The notes under the pieces are model-generated. The model made no database searches. It was not told where the DNA came from and saw only the letters and a program-made list of their open reading frames with translations. From the IMG/VR virus record IMGVR_UViG_3300005265_000857, positions 1 to 31,448 of that record: DNA of 31,448 nucleotides; one strand, written 5' to 3'. Source of the stretch: a virus. Position numbers and translations under genes: made by a program. Shown here piece after piece: positions 1 to 8,263 of the stretch (position 1 is the first letter of the stretch; each line of letters begins with the position of its first letter).

Positions 1-207
1 ATGCTAAACCGTAAGTGCCCGAAATGTGGATCTACTAAGGTGATTGTAAGTGTAATTATTAAAACAAAGGATGGACCAATAACAAAGGAAATCACCATAG
101 ATCTTAAGAATCCAGCCAACATAGATGTGCTGGAGGTAAAAAAAATTATAAAATGCGCCAAATGCTCAACCCTATTTAATGAATCTTGGCCAATTCCAGA
201 AGACTAA
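1..207 (+). CDS. small zinc-ribbon protein, possibly 5'-partial
   Basis: The 68-residue frame starts with ATG on the first base of the window, so the true start may lie upstream and its ribosome site cannot be seen. It has a CPKC pair at residues 6-9 and a CAKC pair about 43 residues later, the layout of a four-cysteine zinc ribbon with a long beta-rich insert. Its stop overlaps the next start by one base (TAATG), so the two are translationally coupled. The operon ends with SSB, which suggests a role in DNA replication or repair, but no family could be named. Function is unknown; zinc binding is inferred from the cysteines alone. Confidence 0.7.
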   Translation: MLNRKCPKCGSTKVIVSVIIKTKDGPITKEITIDLKNPANIDVLEVKKIIKCAKCSTLFNESWPIPED

Positions 208-530
208 TGGATATTTTTAATAATATCATCTTATCTGGCACCGTAACTGCAAAGAAATTGCAAGTTATATCTAATCTACCAATACTAAACCTAGAACTCA
301 AACACTTCGCAAAAAGACCTTTTAAAATACAGGTCAAGCTTTGGGGTGAGAGAGCATATTTGATAGATGGTATTATTAGATGCGACGATAGGGTTACCGT
401 ATCCGGCAAACTTAAGTTATTAAGTTATAAGGATAAAGATGAGTTTGTTATCGTGGCGCATAAAGTAGCGAAAATGCAAAATGGCAAAAACAAAATCAAG
501 GAAGAAAAAGAGCGTCAGCATCTCAGCTGA
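207..530 (+). CDS. SSB-like OB-fold protein
   Basis: This is a 107-residue protein if it starts at the ATG that overlaps the preceding stop (TAATG). A longer frame from TTG at 186 is less likely because it adds only seven residues and lacks coupling. The sequence reads as alternating beta strands with IILSGTV near the N-terminus, VKLWGERA in the middle, then RVTVSGKLKLLSYKD. This matches the strand order and the W-G-x-x-A signature of the SSB encoded four genes downstream (NLIGGL, VVAWGKLA, LVYVHGKLRS). I infer a diverged single-strand DNA-binding or replication-accessory OB-fold protein. It lacks the acidic C-terminal tail of SSB and ends in a charged Lys/Glu-rich tail. The last 50 bases overlap the next gene. 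Confidence 0.6.
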   Translation: MDIFNNIILSGTVTAKKLQVISNLPILNLELKHFAKRPFKIQVKLWGERAYLIDGIIRCDDRVTVSGKLKLLSYKDKDEFVIVAHKVAKMQNGKNKIKEEKERQHLS

Positions 531-882
531 TCTCTTTGATTGGTACAAACAACGTGCAGAGGATAATCTTGTTATATCAGCAGCAGCTGAGATTGAGCAC
601 GCACTAAAGGTCTTCCAAGTTATGCATAGTAAAGATGATTCTAATTGGATTGAAGTTTACATTAGAGCTTGCAATGCTATACATAATTATAAACTTAATA
701 AAGATCTTATTGCTCTAAGCGAGATTATCCATAATGTACGCGTCTTAAAAGAGAAATATTTTGTACAGTTAAGACAAGCAAGTTTTTACACTGATTTCAT
801 ATACGATCTCGCCCATCTGGATTTGAGTCCTATACCTGAACATAAAAGAGGCGCTATAGAGGAACTGTTTAGCTTCTTGTAG
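481..882 (+). CDS. helical protein of unknown function
   Basis: This 133-residue protein starts inside the end of the previous gene (50-base overlap, different frame). The N-terminus is basic (KTKSRKKK) and is followed by SVSISADLFDWYKQRAED, which resembles the strand-helix of a ribbon-helix-helix DNA-binding domain. The rest is predicted helical with no cysteines or membrane segments. The SSB operon context and basic start would suit a DNA-associated protein, but this is inference. I do not recognise the family. Confidence 0.65.
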   Translation: MAKTKSRKKKSVSISADLFDWYKQRAEDNLVISAAAEIEHALKVFQVMHSKDDSNWIEVYIRACNAIHNYKLNKDLIALSEIIHNVRVLKEKYFVQLRQASFYTDFIYDLAHLDLSPIPEHKRGAIEELFSFL

Positions 883-893
883 GAAGGAGGAAT

Positions 894-1100
894 ATGAAAG
901 ATTTACCAATTTCAATATTAGATGGTGGATCAATTGTCTCGGCCGGATGGTCGAAAAAATACCCTGTACTTATTGTAACAAAGAAAAAAGTCAAGTACTA
1001 CGTATACTTTGACTCTAAAGATGGGAATCCCGGTAGATGCAGGATAGAAAAGCCGGGCCTAAATAAGGAAAAAGTTGGGTTTTCAATCCCAACAAAATAG
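894..1100 (+). CDS. small protein of unknown function
   Basis: A 68-residue protein with an excellent ribosome site (AGGAAGGAGGAAT before ATG). It is rich in beta-branched and aromatic residues, for example a KYYVYFDSKDG stretch near the middle, and has one cysteine. It probably forms a small beta-sheet domain. It sits between the helical 133-aa protein and SSB and shares their operon. No family was recognised. Confidence 0.7.
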   Translation: MKDLPISILDGGSIVSAGWSKKYPVLIVTKKKVKYYVYFDSKDGNPGRCRIEKPGLNKEKVGFSIPTK

Positions 1101-1114
1101 TAATGGAGGTACTA

Positions 1115-1510
1115 GTGTCAGAAGTATTTCTAAATGAAGTAAATCTAATTGGAGGGTTAAATTATAACTCTACCTTTTCAACAACCGCCAATGGTAAATC
1201 AATGTTAAGATTTTCAGTTGTTTGTAAAGAAACAGGAAAAGATAACACTGTATACAGATCATTTATACCTGTTGTAGCTTGGGGTAAACTGGCGGAGAAG
1301 CATACGAATCTATCAGCTGGTTCGTTGGTATATGTGCACGGGAAGCTACGCAGCAGTTCCTGGGAGAAGGATGGCACCAAAAGAACATCTATTCAAGTTC
1401 ACGCTGATAAAATCTCTGTAATCTTAGAAAAAACCGTAACTCCACTTCCTACACCTCCACCTTCTCAACCTAAGACACCCGAACCTGAAGAAGGCGAACT
1501 GCCGTTTTAG
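1115..1510 (+). CDS. ssb: single-stranded DNA-binding protein
   Basis: This is a bacterial-type SSB that coats single-stranded DNA during phage replication and recruits partner proteins through its tail. The OB fold covers about residues 1-105, with EVNLIGGL as first strand, MLRFSVVC, FIPVVAWGKLAE and VYVHGKLRSSSWE, all typical of the family. A proline-rich linker follows, and the protein ends in the short acidic tip EEGELPF, equivalent to the DDDIPF tail of bacterial SSBs. I chose GTG at 1115 because a GGAGGT site lies four bases upstream. An ATG at 1103 is in frame but sits before that site and would add only four residues. It is the last gene of the plus-strand operon. Confidence 0.95.
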   Translation: MSEVFLNEVNLIGGLNYNSTFSTTANGKSMLRFSVVCKETGKDNTVYRSFIPVVAWGKLAEKHTNLSAGSLVYVHGKLRSSSWEKDGTKRTSIQVHADKISVILEKTVTPLPTPPPSQPKTPEPEEGELPF

Positions 1511-1516
1511 GTTAAA

Positions 1517-1532
1517 TTATCACCGGTGATAA
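1517..1532. repeat. 16-bp perfect palindrome, copy 1
   Basis: TTATCACCGGTGATAA is perfectly self-complementary and lies directly before the terminator hairpin after ssb. The identical 16-mer occurs again at 19981-19996 inside the RNA polymerase gene. It could be a protein-binding site or part of the RNA fold at the terminator. Confidence 0.6.
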
Positions 1533-1564
1533 AAAAGCCCCTACTTATTAGTAGGGGCTTTTTT
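1533..1564. terminator. bidirectional rho-independent terminator
   Basis: A 12-bp perfect stem (AAAAGCCCCTAC with GTAGGGGCTTTT) closes a six-base TTATTA loop and is flanked by A-runs on the left and T-runs on the right. It therefore ends transcription from both strands. It separates the convergent ssb operon from the end of the minus-strand late operon. Confidence 0.93.
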
Positions 1565-1585
1565 AAATTACTTTTTTTTTAGCTC

Positions 1586-2197
1586 TTATCCTGTAGTGCT
1601 TATTGAGCCTAATACAGCAGCAGGTACAAGATTGCCAAATTCTATAGCACAATTCTCAGCTAACACTGTAGCACCTGCACCAAGGCTCATTTGGTGTGAA
1701 CCTACGTAACATTCCTCTAGGTAAAATGCGCCATAAGCTTCGTCCTCATTGGAATGAATTAGGAAATATAATCCTATGGGATGTTTAAACAGTTTATCGG
1801 CTAAATCTATGTAGAACTTATCATTTTTCCCGGCATTTTGGTTTATCACATCGTCAGCAACATTTGCATATAGCATTCTAAGTAAATTTGGCCCGTTATA
1901 GATAACCCTCGCTAGCGATAGTGTCCCTATTTCCCGACCAGGTATAATAACACTTTTTCTGGAACCTATTTCAAAAATTCTCTGTAACTGATGGGATTGT
2001 GAGAGAATAGCTTGCTCCACCAATCCAATCCTGAGACATTGAGTAGCCAATCCCCCTGATTCAGTAGGTAATGTAGGAGGGCCAGCCGCCAAAAGTACAC
2101 TTTCTGCAGAAATAAAGTTGCCACCCCTCATATCATTTTCCTGTTGTACAAATTCGTTATAATCCCAGGTTCCCGCTTTTTGAAATTCAACTGGCAT
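1586..2197 (-). CDS. virion protein, probably tail tube
   Basis: A 203-residue protein with ribosome site AAGGAGT before ATG. It is the last gene of the late operon, directly downstream of the tail sheath halves, which is where contractile phages usually encode the inner tube. The sequence is beta-rich with repeated small hydrophobic strands and no membrane segment or signal. It contains SRKSVIIPGREIGTLSLARV in the centre and ends in SLGAGATVLAEN-type turns. Tube identity rests mainly on position and on size (tube proteins are usually 140-200 residues). A different baseplate or tail protein is possible. Confidence 0.6.
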   Translation of the reverse strand: MPVEFQKAGTWDYNEFVQQENDMRGGNFISAESVLLAAGPPTLPTESGGLATQCLRIGLVEQAILSQSHQLQRIFEIGSRKSVIIPGREIGTLSLARVIYNGPNLLRMLYANVADDVINQNAGKNDKFYIDLADKLFKHPIGLYFLIHSNEDEAYGAFYLEECYVGSHQMSLGAGATVLAENCAIEFGNLVPAAVLGSISTTG

Positions 2198-2210
2198 AAT
2201 GACTCCTTTT

Positions 2211-2876
2211 TTAACTATTTACGTACAAAACAAGGGCTTCACTATTAACCGGTACTGGTACATCGGTCTCTATCTTCATTGAAATTTGGCTACCAGAAAC
2301 TGTTGGATCCTGAGGATCTGCTTTGGTTAATACCCCTTCAGATAGTAATTTATCAGCTACTTTTACTGCCGTACCCATAAGCAAGCTTAGATAGGTAGCA
2401 GTAATATTATTTATTCCGAGATCATTCGAAAGTGCATTTCTGAACATCTTGGCCGCATAATCCAGGCATCTCGTACTTTGAAGTTCCATTTCTTTGGTTG
2501 AAGACATATCAGTTGTTAATTGATGTCTGCTAACCATCGGGCCTCCAGATGATGCTTGAGTAACAATATATACGCCTCCATCGGCCATATGATCTAACTG
2601 GCACCCAGGCAGGTTGCTTGTAAAGTAATTATTGCTGTGAAGTAGAGTCTTAGCTCCAGTAAATGGAAGGTTTGTAAAACCCTGACTTGGGGAATAGGCA
2701 CTTACCATACCGGCTATAGCACAACCAAGATAAAATCCTTCCATCCGAGTGTCATTACCGAGCAAACTATCGTCATAGGTTATAAGATCTGGCCAAACAA
2801 GAACAATTCTACGCTCATCAAAACTGGATGCATAATTGGCTATCTGCTCCGCCTGCTCATCTTTATCATATGCCAT
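2211..2876 (-). CDS. tail sheath protein, C-terminal part (split or frameshifted)
   Basis: These 221 residues are the C-terminal half of a contractile tail sheath. They include the DERRIVLVWPD strand, an AGMVSAYSPSQGFTNLPFTG segment like the AG-residue/loop region of sheaths, MVSRHQLTTD, and a final IKTETDV-like strand that in sheaths forms the arm linking subunits. The N-terminal half is the next gene upstream, ending 32 bases before this ATG in another frame. No usable ribosome site precedes this ATG, unlike nearly every neighbour. The frame stays open upstream of ATG back to 2930, reading RFLRWNTKFVN, which looks coding. I infer that both parts are one protein interrupted by a -1 frame change between 2930 and 2911. 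Confidence 0.85.
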   Translation of the reverse strand: MAYDKDEQAEQIANYASSFDERRIVLVWPDLITYDDSLLGNDTRMEGFYLGCAIAGMVSAYSPSQGFTNLPFTGAKTLLHSNNYFTSNLPGCQLDHMADGGVYIVTQASSGGPMVSRHQLTTDMSSTKEMELQSTRCLDYAAKMFRNALSNDLGINNITATYLSLLMGTAVKVADKLLSEGVLTKADPQDPTVSGSQISMKIETDVPVPVNSEALVLYVNS

Positions 2877-2908
2877 ATTAACAAACTTAGTATTCCATCT
2901 TAGGAACC

Positions 2909-4534
2909 TTACAGAGAAACTTCGCTTATGTCATTTATACCGTCATAAGTTACACTAGTTATTAGGTAAAACTTGTCATTAACATAGTCGTATACCGAAT
3001 TGCCTGCCGACAACTTAGAGGAAAGATCTGAACCGTCGATTACAAGTTTAGATAAAGATATATCAATTGCTCCTTGTCTTACATAATCTCCGCTACCTAG
3101 ATCAATTAAGTTATCGTATTCTATGAGTTCCCTGTTAATAAAACCGATACGTTCCTTACCTACTGTTTTATCGCTGTAATTTTCTACATGGCTTTTTAGG
3201 TAACCATGGATAGTAGTACTTTGTGTTAAAGGCACAATACTGTAGACTTCATGTTGACCTAAGATATCAAATGCATCCTGCCACTTCGTAGGATTACTAG
3301 CATCTATAGTATCCTCTACAGCAAGACCATATACAGATGTGGTTGTATTTAACATAGCAAAATAAACTCCCATAGCAAGAGGATTGGCCGCTGAGATAGT
3401 TCCTAAATTATCCTGTATATCATCTACCGAACTGAATGTTTGTAATCCCAATAAAGGAGTATCGGCTCTAAGTGCCCTATAACTAATTAGTATATCGCTG
3501 TCGGTTCCACCAAGTTTTCTGCGTATTTCATACGTATAAGCCGTCGAGGTATCAAAGTTTGAAAGAGTACAGCTATCGGCCGTTGCCTCAGTTGCGCTTG
3601 ACCCAGTTTCTTCAGCCTGCACCCAATAACCATTATAATTTGTACCACCACTGACCTGAACAGTTGTCTTTTCCCAATCTGCAGGTATATTAAATGTGAC
3701 ATAACCGTCGCCGTCTACTTTCCATTGATCCCAATCAGTCTGGCTAGCTGTAACCGTTAAAGTTGACCAGGTAGATCCATCCCAATATTTCCACGTTACT
3801 AAACTATTGATATCTTTTGTTACGTGTTTCAGCGCTATTTTACCGAATTTAAGACTCGCATGACCAAAATAATAAGTGGTATTCTTTCCCCCTTCAAGGT
3901 GCATATCGTCGACCGTATCATTATTGGCTGCTGCCGTCTCATCGGCTATGGTGCTACCATTATCATACAGCGCAATCACATCATTGAAATCACCAAATAC
4001 CTTATCTCCTGATACGGAACTAATATCGTACCATGTAGGGTCTTGATTAACTTCACTTGCGTTGAAACATATTTGGTCACCAGGTTTAATATCATACCCA
4101 AAGAATGACCTATTAGTTTCAGTAAACTCATCCCCTGCTGAATTAATTTTCCCGGTATACCCAAGATGCCAATCTATCAGTTCCTGTATAAGATTTGAAG
4201 AAATATCAAAATTCAAAGCATTAAAAGTTACATCATTGCTGCTAACCTGATAGGTTCTATATGCCCCTGTGGACAGTTTAGTTTTAATATAAACCGTGGG
4301 TTCATATATTGTATCTGATGTATCAACAGTATTCCCAACAATTAACTCAGGGTAGGCAATACCTGAGTTGCCATTATCCCAATCATACTCTTCCCCTGTA
4401 CTTGACTCTCTAACAATTTGATACGCTGGCCCAACGATACAGGCTGGAAGCTGGGGATTTAAAAGAACAGGATTAGCTGCAGCAAATACTTGTTCAACTG
4501 TTATCCTGCCTTTTACGTATCCTTGATATGCCAT
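2909..4534 (-). CDS. tail sheath protein, N-terminal part (split or frameshifted)
   Basis: This 541-residue protein has a perfect AGGAGGTAAT-ATG start. The N-terminus (QVFAAANPVLLNPQLPACIVGPAYQI) is the sheath N-terminal strand region. Residues about 130-320 are an extra beta domain likely displayed on the tail surface. The sheath core resumes with YEIRRKLGGTDSDILISYRALR and HEVYSIVPLTQS...LKSHVENYS, then KERIGFINRE. Contractile sheaths polymerise around the tube and shorten to drive infection. It stops at 2909, before the conserved C-terminal core, which is found in the next gene in the -1 frame. Together the two parts would make about 775 residues. Confidence 0.9.
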   Translation of the reverse strand: MAYQGYVKGRITVEQVFAAANPVLLNPQLPACIVGPAYQIVRESSTGEEYDWDNGNSGIAYPELIVGNTVDTSDTIYEPTVYIKTKLSTGAYRTYQVSSNDVTFNALNFDISSNLIQELIDWHLGYTGKINSAGDEFTETNRSFFGYDIKPGDQICFNASEVNQDPTWYDISSVSGDKVFGDFNDVIALYDNGSTIADETAAANNDTVDDMHLEGGKNTTYYFGHASLKFGKIALKHVTKDINSLVTWKYWDGSTWSTLTVTASQTDWDQWKVDGDGYVTFNIPADWEKTTVQVSGGTNYNGYWVQAEETGSSATEATADSCTLSNFDTSTAYTYEIRRKLGGTDSDILISYRALRADTPLLGLQTFSSVDDIQDNLGTISAANPLAMGVYFAMLNTTTSVYGLAVEDTIDASNPTKWQDAFDILGQHEVYSIVPLTQSTTIHGYLKSHVENYSDKTVGKERIGFINRELIEYDNLIDLGSGDYVRQGAIDISLSKLVIDGSDLSSKLSAGNSVYDYVNDKFYLITSVTYDGINDISEVSL

Positions 4535-4542
4535 ATTACCTC

Positions 4543-5172
4543 CTATTTATTATAAGTCAGATCTATTTCATTCCATATCATCTGTGCGTCTTCTAATATT
4601 ATAGACCAATTTGTCAAAGAATTGGCAACTTTTTCAAAGATCCACTCTACTTTTGCCTGCCATTTTACAAGTACTGATGTAGTATATAAATTTCCAGCAG
4701 CGGGTGTAGTTCTACTTAGTATCACACTATCCAAATATTGCAATCCATTTGCTCTAAACTGATCTTTATAAGCCGAAATAAGTAAAAAACTCAACCAGGC
4801 AAGAGTACTGGATTCATAAGCCCGTTGAGAGTAATGCTGAAGGACCATGGTACCAGCGACTAACCTCATTTTCCTCCCTGAAAGGTTGTCCATACCTAGT
4901 GGCTTCGGAATTGAAGGTGTTTTATATTTGTCAAAACTTAATGTCATCCAGCTGACATCACCCCTGCTAGCCACAATAATAGGTTTGTAGATAGCCTCAT
5001 TCTCTGGGTATTCACCAGTGATAACAATGCGTGTTTTTTCTGGATCTGGGTCCCACCGTAAGTCTTTCAACATATCTAGGTTCTGATAAACAAATCGTTC
5101 AAAACCAACAAATAAAGCTACAATAAATTCCAGGTATTCTTGGCTTACGTCTGTATCAGCTAATTTACTCAT
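4543..5172 (-). CDS. neck or tail-completion protein (putative)
   Basis: A 209-residue soluble protein that overlaps the preceding gene by four bases (ATGA), so translation is coupled. The N-terminus is helical (EYLEFIVALFVGFERFVYQN), followed by beta strands (TRIVITGEYPENEAIYKPIIV). Its position, immediately before the sheath and after the zinc-ribbon neck gene, is where contractile phages encode tail terminator or head-tail joining proteins. I did not recognise a specific family, so the role is inferred from gene order. Confidence 0.55.
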   Translation of the reverse strand: MSKLADTDVSQEYLEFIVALFVGFERFVYQNLDMLKDLRWDPDPEKTRIVITGEYPENEAIYKPIIVASRGDVSWMTLSFDKYKTPSIPKPLGMDNLSGRKMRLVAGTMVLQHYSQRAYESSTLAWLSFLLISAYKDQFRANGLQYLDSVILSRTTPAAGNLYTTSVLVKWQAKVEWIFEKVANSLTNWSIILEDAQMIWNEIDLTYNK

Positions 5173-5945
5173 ACCTTAAACTCGTAAATAATATCAGATT
5201 TCGGTAACTCGCTTACCTCTAAGAACTGTGATGGGTATCGATAACCAGCATACTCGGAATGTGAATTTACTCTAATTACATAACGTTTACCCGTGCTTAC
5301 AACAGCTACAATATCTCCAGGTTGAAGCCAACAGTAATTTGCTGTAATCATTACAGTATTATAGTTTTTATCCTTACCCATAACACTATAAAATACAGTT
5401 TCGTCTGGCGATACTACTTCCACATATCCATGTACAGGTTTATAGTAGCCACCTATAAATGTGGTATCGTAACATTCTGAACAATGGGTTTTTTTCTGTC
5501 GAGAGGTGTAAGGATCATAACAAGTGCTACACCGAAGACCATAATGCTTGCGTTTCAAAAAATAACACTCGAGGCCTACTCCCCTTTTCCCATCAACAAT
5601 ACGCTCCAATTTGATACGAAGCCGACGTTCCATCTCCAATACTAATGGTGTAGGTAAGGGGTTGATTTGAATGATATCATCAAAATCAAAAGATTGACCA
5701 TTTGACATACCTATCTTATAGTACAATTCTGTCCAAATACGTCTCGCTGGAATATCTGTATCGTCCCAGGAGGCATTATTGGAACTAATAGTAGCTACTA
5801 CTTTGAATGTATCTGTTGGACTAAAAGCTTTTTTTATTATAATATTGGTATATCCGGATAAATCTTCGTCACTATCGATCTCCCACTCGAGATGCACTAA
5901 ATTATTTAATGTAAGCGCAGCTGTGGGATGGATAAGCCGTTTCAT
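5169..5945 (-). CDS. neck protein with fibronectin-like start and zinc ribbon
   Basis: This protein has 258 residues. The first 95 or so resemble a fibronectin type III-like beta domain (LVHLEWEIDSDEDLSGYTNI). A linker helix (LEMERRLRIKLERI) leads to a CSTC/CSEC zinc ribbon at residues 139-158 in the context GLRCSTCYDPYTSRQKK, ending GGYYKP. A C-terminal beta domain follows (DETVFYSV through LQPGDIVAVV). A C-x-x-C pair followed by a GGYY motif is, as I recall, typical of a family of large-phage head-tail connector proteins. It would act at the portal-tail joint. It is coupled to the next gene by a four-base overlap. Confidence 0.6.
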   Translation of the reverse strand: MKRLIHPTAALTLNNLVHLEWEIDSDEDLSGYTNIIIKKAFSPTDTFKVVATISSNNASWDDTDIPARRIWTELYYKIGMSNGQSFDFDDIIQINPLPTPLVLEMERRLRIKLERIVDGKRGVGLECYFLKRKHYGLRCSTCYDPYTSRQKKTHCSECYDTTFIGGYYKPVHGYVEVVSPDETVFYSVMGKDKNYNTVMITANYCWLQPGDIVAVVSTGKRYVIRVNSHSEYAGYRYPSQFLEVSELPKSDIIYEFKV

Positions 5946-5947
5946 AG

Positions 5948-6403
5948 TTATATTTCCAGAGATTCATCGTCTGGATTATAATCACTAGATACATAATCGC
6001 TAACCTGTTCCAGGTTTTGACCAGACTTCAAGGCAACCACTGCATTCATAGTGGTATTGTAAAGTCTACTTGCCCATTCTGCATATGCCCCACCTTTTAG
6101 TTCTGTGTCAATGCCTCCAATCTTACCATCTGAGTATACAACACGATTCCTCGATGATAAAATACTATTGCTTATCAGAATTTCTATAATCGCCAATTTC
6201 AAAAGCAAACCTATAGCGGGGAAGTTTTCAAAGGTATAACTGGTAATAGGCATAACTTCTGTGTTAAAAGTATCTAGTGCATCTGTAAGAGCGTCGTCAA
6301 GATATACATCCTCGTTTTCTTGAGAATCAAGGAGCTTATTCAGCTCCTTGAAATCCCTTATTTTTCTCCTGAGACGCTCCCTTAATATATTAGGGACGCT
6401 CAT
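5948..6403 (-). CDS. head-tail adaptor-like protein
   Basis: A 151-residue, mainly helical protein. The pattern LRERLRRKIRDF, then DVYLDDALTDALDTFN, a central hydrophobic helix (IGLLLKLAIIEILISNSI) and a C-terminal AEWASRLYN helix fits small adaptor proteins that dock under the portal ring and connect it to the neck. It lies two genes after the major capsid protein and overlaps the gene before it by four bases. The central helix is hydrophobic but short and likely buried, so I do not call it a membrane protein. Confidence 0.55.
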   Translation of the reverse strand: MSVPNILRERLRRKIRDFKELNKLLDSQENEDVYLDDALTDALDTFNTEVMPITSYTFENFPAIGLLLKLAIIEILISNSILSSRNRVVYSDGKIGGIDTELKGGAYAEWASRLYNTTMNAVVALKSGQNLEQVSDYVSSDYNPDDESLEI

Positions 6404-6849
6404 TTTCTATTTCTATTCTTGTTTCTTCTTGTGGAACCTTTGCCTTTTTTTGTTTTAGATTTAGTAGTTTTTTCTTCTTTCATAATATCTGCCACTTCAG
6501 CTTCTTTGGGTTTAGTTTCCTCAACGGAATCTTCAGAATCTTCAGTAGGTTTTATTGTCTCAAAGACTTCTTCAGCAGTCTCCCCAGGTTCAGCCTCAGG
6601 TTGAGTAACTTCAGGTTTCACCTTTTCTGTTTCGGAGACTTTGACTGCTTCAACCTGATCGTCTGGAATGGCTTCAGGAGGTTCCTTAGTGAGAGCCTTA
6701 TGAGCCTTAGTAGAAACTTCTTCAATTTTAAACCCCCAGAGAGCTGCATCTCCAGGGGAAAGTTTCTCAACGTTTATAGTCTCATTAGGCTTTAAGGTTC
6801 TGCCTCTAAACTTCAACCTTTTGGTATGGATATTCGTTATTTTGAACAT
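6400..6849 (-). CDS. acidic low-complexity virion-associated protein
   Basis: About 149 residues, with a small folded N-terminus (ITNIHTKRLKFRGRTLKPNE) and then a long tail. Residues about 50-125 are rich in Glu, Pro and Thr; the last 25 are strongly basic (SKTKKGKGSTRRNKNRNRK). Two start codons are adjacent; I prefer the ATG at 6849 because the AAGGAGGT site leaves four bases to it and only one to the ATG at 6852. It lies directly downstream of the major capsid gene, where many phages encode small head or head-tail proteins. A basic tip after an acidic arm would suit contact with DNA or capsid, but that is inference. Confidence 0.6.
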   Translation of the reverse strand: MFKITNIHTKRLKFRGRTLKPNETINVEKLSPGDAALWGFKIEEVSTKAHKALTKEPPEAIPDDQVEAVKVSETEKVKPEVTQPEAEPGETAEEVFETIKPTEDSEDSVEETKPKEAEVADIMKEEKTTKSKTKKGKGSTRRNKNRNRK

Positions 6850-6858
6850 CATACCTCC

Positions 6859-7794
6859 TTATTGCTGTACACTCTGAGCAACCGAGTCTGTATTGATTAT
6901 GGCAAATGCCTGCATCTGGACAGCCTGGAACGCGTAGTTGGACAATGAAACATCAATCAGAAGAGGAGAACTACCAGCCTCTAGACTGTAATTAACACCA
7001 CTGGTTTTTCTACCGTTCCACTCTGTGGCGAAGGCCCAAACTCTATGTTTTCCTGAACCGTCCTTAGTAATCTCATCTTTGTGATGTTGGATGAGCTGAC
7101 GTCCAAGCAACCTATCACCATCCCAACCCTGTTTAACAGCAGTAGATGCAAATGCGTCACCAACATCAGTGGCTGGCCAACTACCTGCATTATCAAGCAC
7201 ACTAGCCGCTACAAGGATTTTGTCTGCTACTAGGCGATCACCGTCAAGTAATTTAAATAGGGCAACAGCATCAGTCCTATCCCAATAGTCACCATTATCT
7301 GCCCAGTTATTAGTCTTACTAGATGCAGTAATAGCTGTCTCTATAAGAGAAACAAACTTTTCATCCTTTTTGTCGGCTATATACTTCGGGAGATCTTCTT
7401 GGATAGCCTCAATTATAGGTCTGCTCATGGCAAGTATTTCTTCGACAGATTTCCTGATGACTTCTGTTTTGATGGGGAAAAAGTAGACTTTTACTCTATT
7501 GCCTTTCATCCAAACATCAGGGCTTTCGCCATCAGCATTTAAGATTACAGCAGTATACTCGGGTTTGATAGAGACTAGTTTATATAACGTATCACTATCA
7601 ACCTCTGTTATACATTCGTCAGGTGTGACTGGTATAGGTGGATAAACTTTATCAAGGAAACTCTCTTCTTGCACCCTCGTCGCTATCTGTTCGCCTCCTG
7701 TCTTAGCTATTTGAGCTATACCTCCAGCCTGACCGAGTTTTTCAATGAAGCTTTGATTTATTGCTCGTATTTCAGCTGCAGTTTTTTCGATCAT
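6859..7794 (-). CDS. major capsid protein (HK97-type, putative)
   Basis: A 311-residue protein with a very strong AGGAGGATAGT-ATG start, placed directly after the decoration protein gene and before the neck genes. The sequence fits an HK97-fold shell protein. There is an N-terminal arm (IRAINQSFIEKLGQ), EESFLDKVYPPIPVTPDE leading into the E-loop region, a long spine helix (VIRKSVEEILAMSRPIIEAIQEDL) with FVSLIETAI, a P/A-domain segment with VADKILVAASVLD and WDGDRLLGRQLIQ, and a C-terminal beta strand. No long N-terminal scaffold domain is present, so scaffolding is probably encoded by an upstream gene. The extreme N-terminus carries the IEKTA motif discussed in the findings. Confidence 0.82.
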   Translation of the reverse strand: MIEKTAAEIRAINQSFIEKLGQAGGIAQIAKTGGEQIATRVQEESFLDKVYPPIPVTPDECITEVDSDTLYKLVSIKPEYTAVILNADGESPDVWMKGNRVKVYFFPIKTEVIRKSVEEILAMSRPIIEAIQEDLPKYIADKKDEKFVSLIETAITASSKTNNWADNGDYWDRTDAVALFKLLDGDRLVADKILVAASVLDNAGSWPATDVGDAFASTAVKQGWDGDRLLGRQLIQHHKDEITKDGSGKHRVWAFATEWNGRKTSGVNYSLEAGSSPLLIDVSLSNYAFQAVQMQAFAIINTDSVAQSVQQ

Positions 7795-7816
7795 ACTATC
7801 CTCCTATCTTTCAATT

Positions 7817-8251
7817 TTACGCTATTGTTCTATTTTGAGTATTCCAAATGATACATTTAATTGTCCCACTCGTGGCATCAGTATGTATGCAAAGACCATG
7901 CACGGAATCAGTAGATGTGTCAGCTTTGGTAACAAGGCCTTCTTTCCCAGTTTCATCGCTAGCGGTAATGGGATCACCAGCTGCAATTGTACCTTCATAT
8001 TCACCGCTCTCTAGTTCGACTATGTAATTCTCGGCAAAGATACCAGTTACAACCCCCGTTACCTGTGCGTCCGCTCTTAAATTCCCAGAGAACAGCATAA
8101 TCATATATTCAGATGTTCTATCTGCAACATCCCATTTATCAACATTACTTGACGTATCCGGGGCCATTAACGTCCCTGCCACATACGTATTTCCCGGAGT
8201 TTTAAGGGTTAGTGGAATCCTCTGGATATTTTTCTGTGTTAATACTTTCAT
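7817..8251 (-). CDS. capsid decoration protein (putative)
   Basis: This protein has 144 residues, with AAAGGAGG before ATG. It is beta-rich with a glycine- and threonine-rich core, including IAAGDPITASDETGKEGLV and a final GLCIHTDATSGTIKCIIWN. The middle phrase resembles head decoration or stabilisation proteins related to lambda gpD and DUF2190-type proteins. These bind the outside of the expanded capsid and reinforce it. Its place immediately before the major capsid gene agrees. Identity is based on the motif and gene order. Confidence 0.65.
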   Translation of the reverse strand: MKVLTQKNIQRIPLTLKTPGNTYVAGTLMAPDTSSNVDKWDVADRTSEYMIMLFSGNLRADAQVTGVVTGIFAENYIVELESGEYEGTIAAGDPITASDETGKEGLVTKADTSTDSVHGLCIHTDATSGTIKCIIWNTQNRTIA

Positions 8252-8263
8252 AAAAAGCCTCCT

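Noticed and set aside
6419-6795. Plus-strand frames opposite the acidic 150-aa protein
   Set aside because: Complement of Glu/Thr-rich codons; no ribosome site and no sensible composition.
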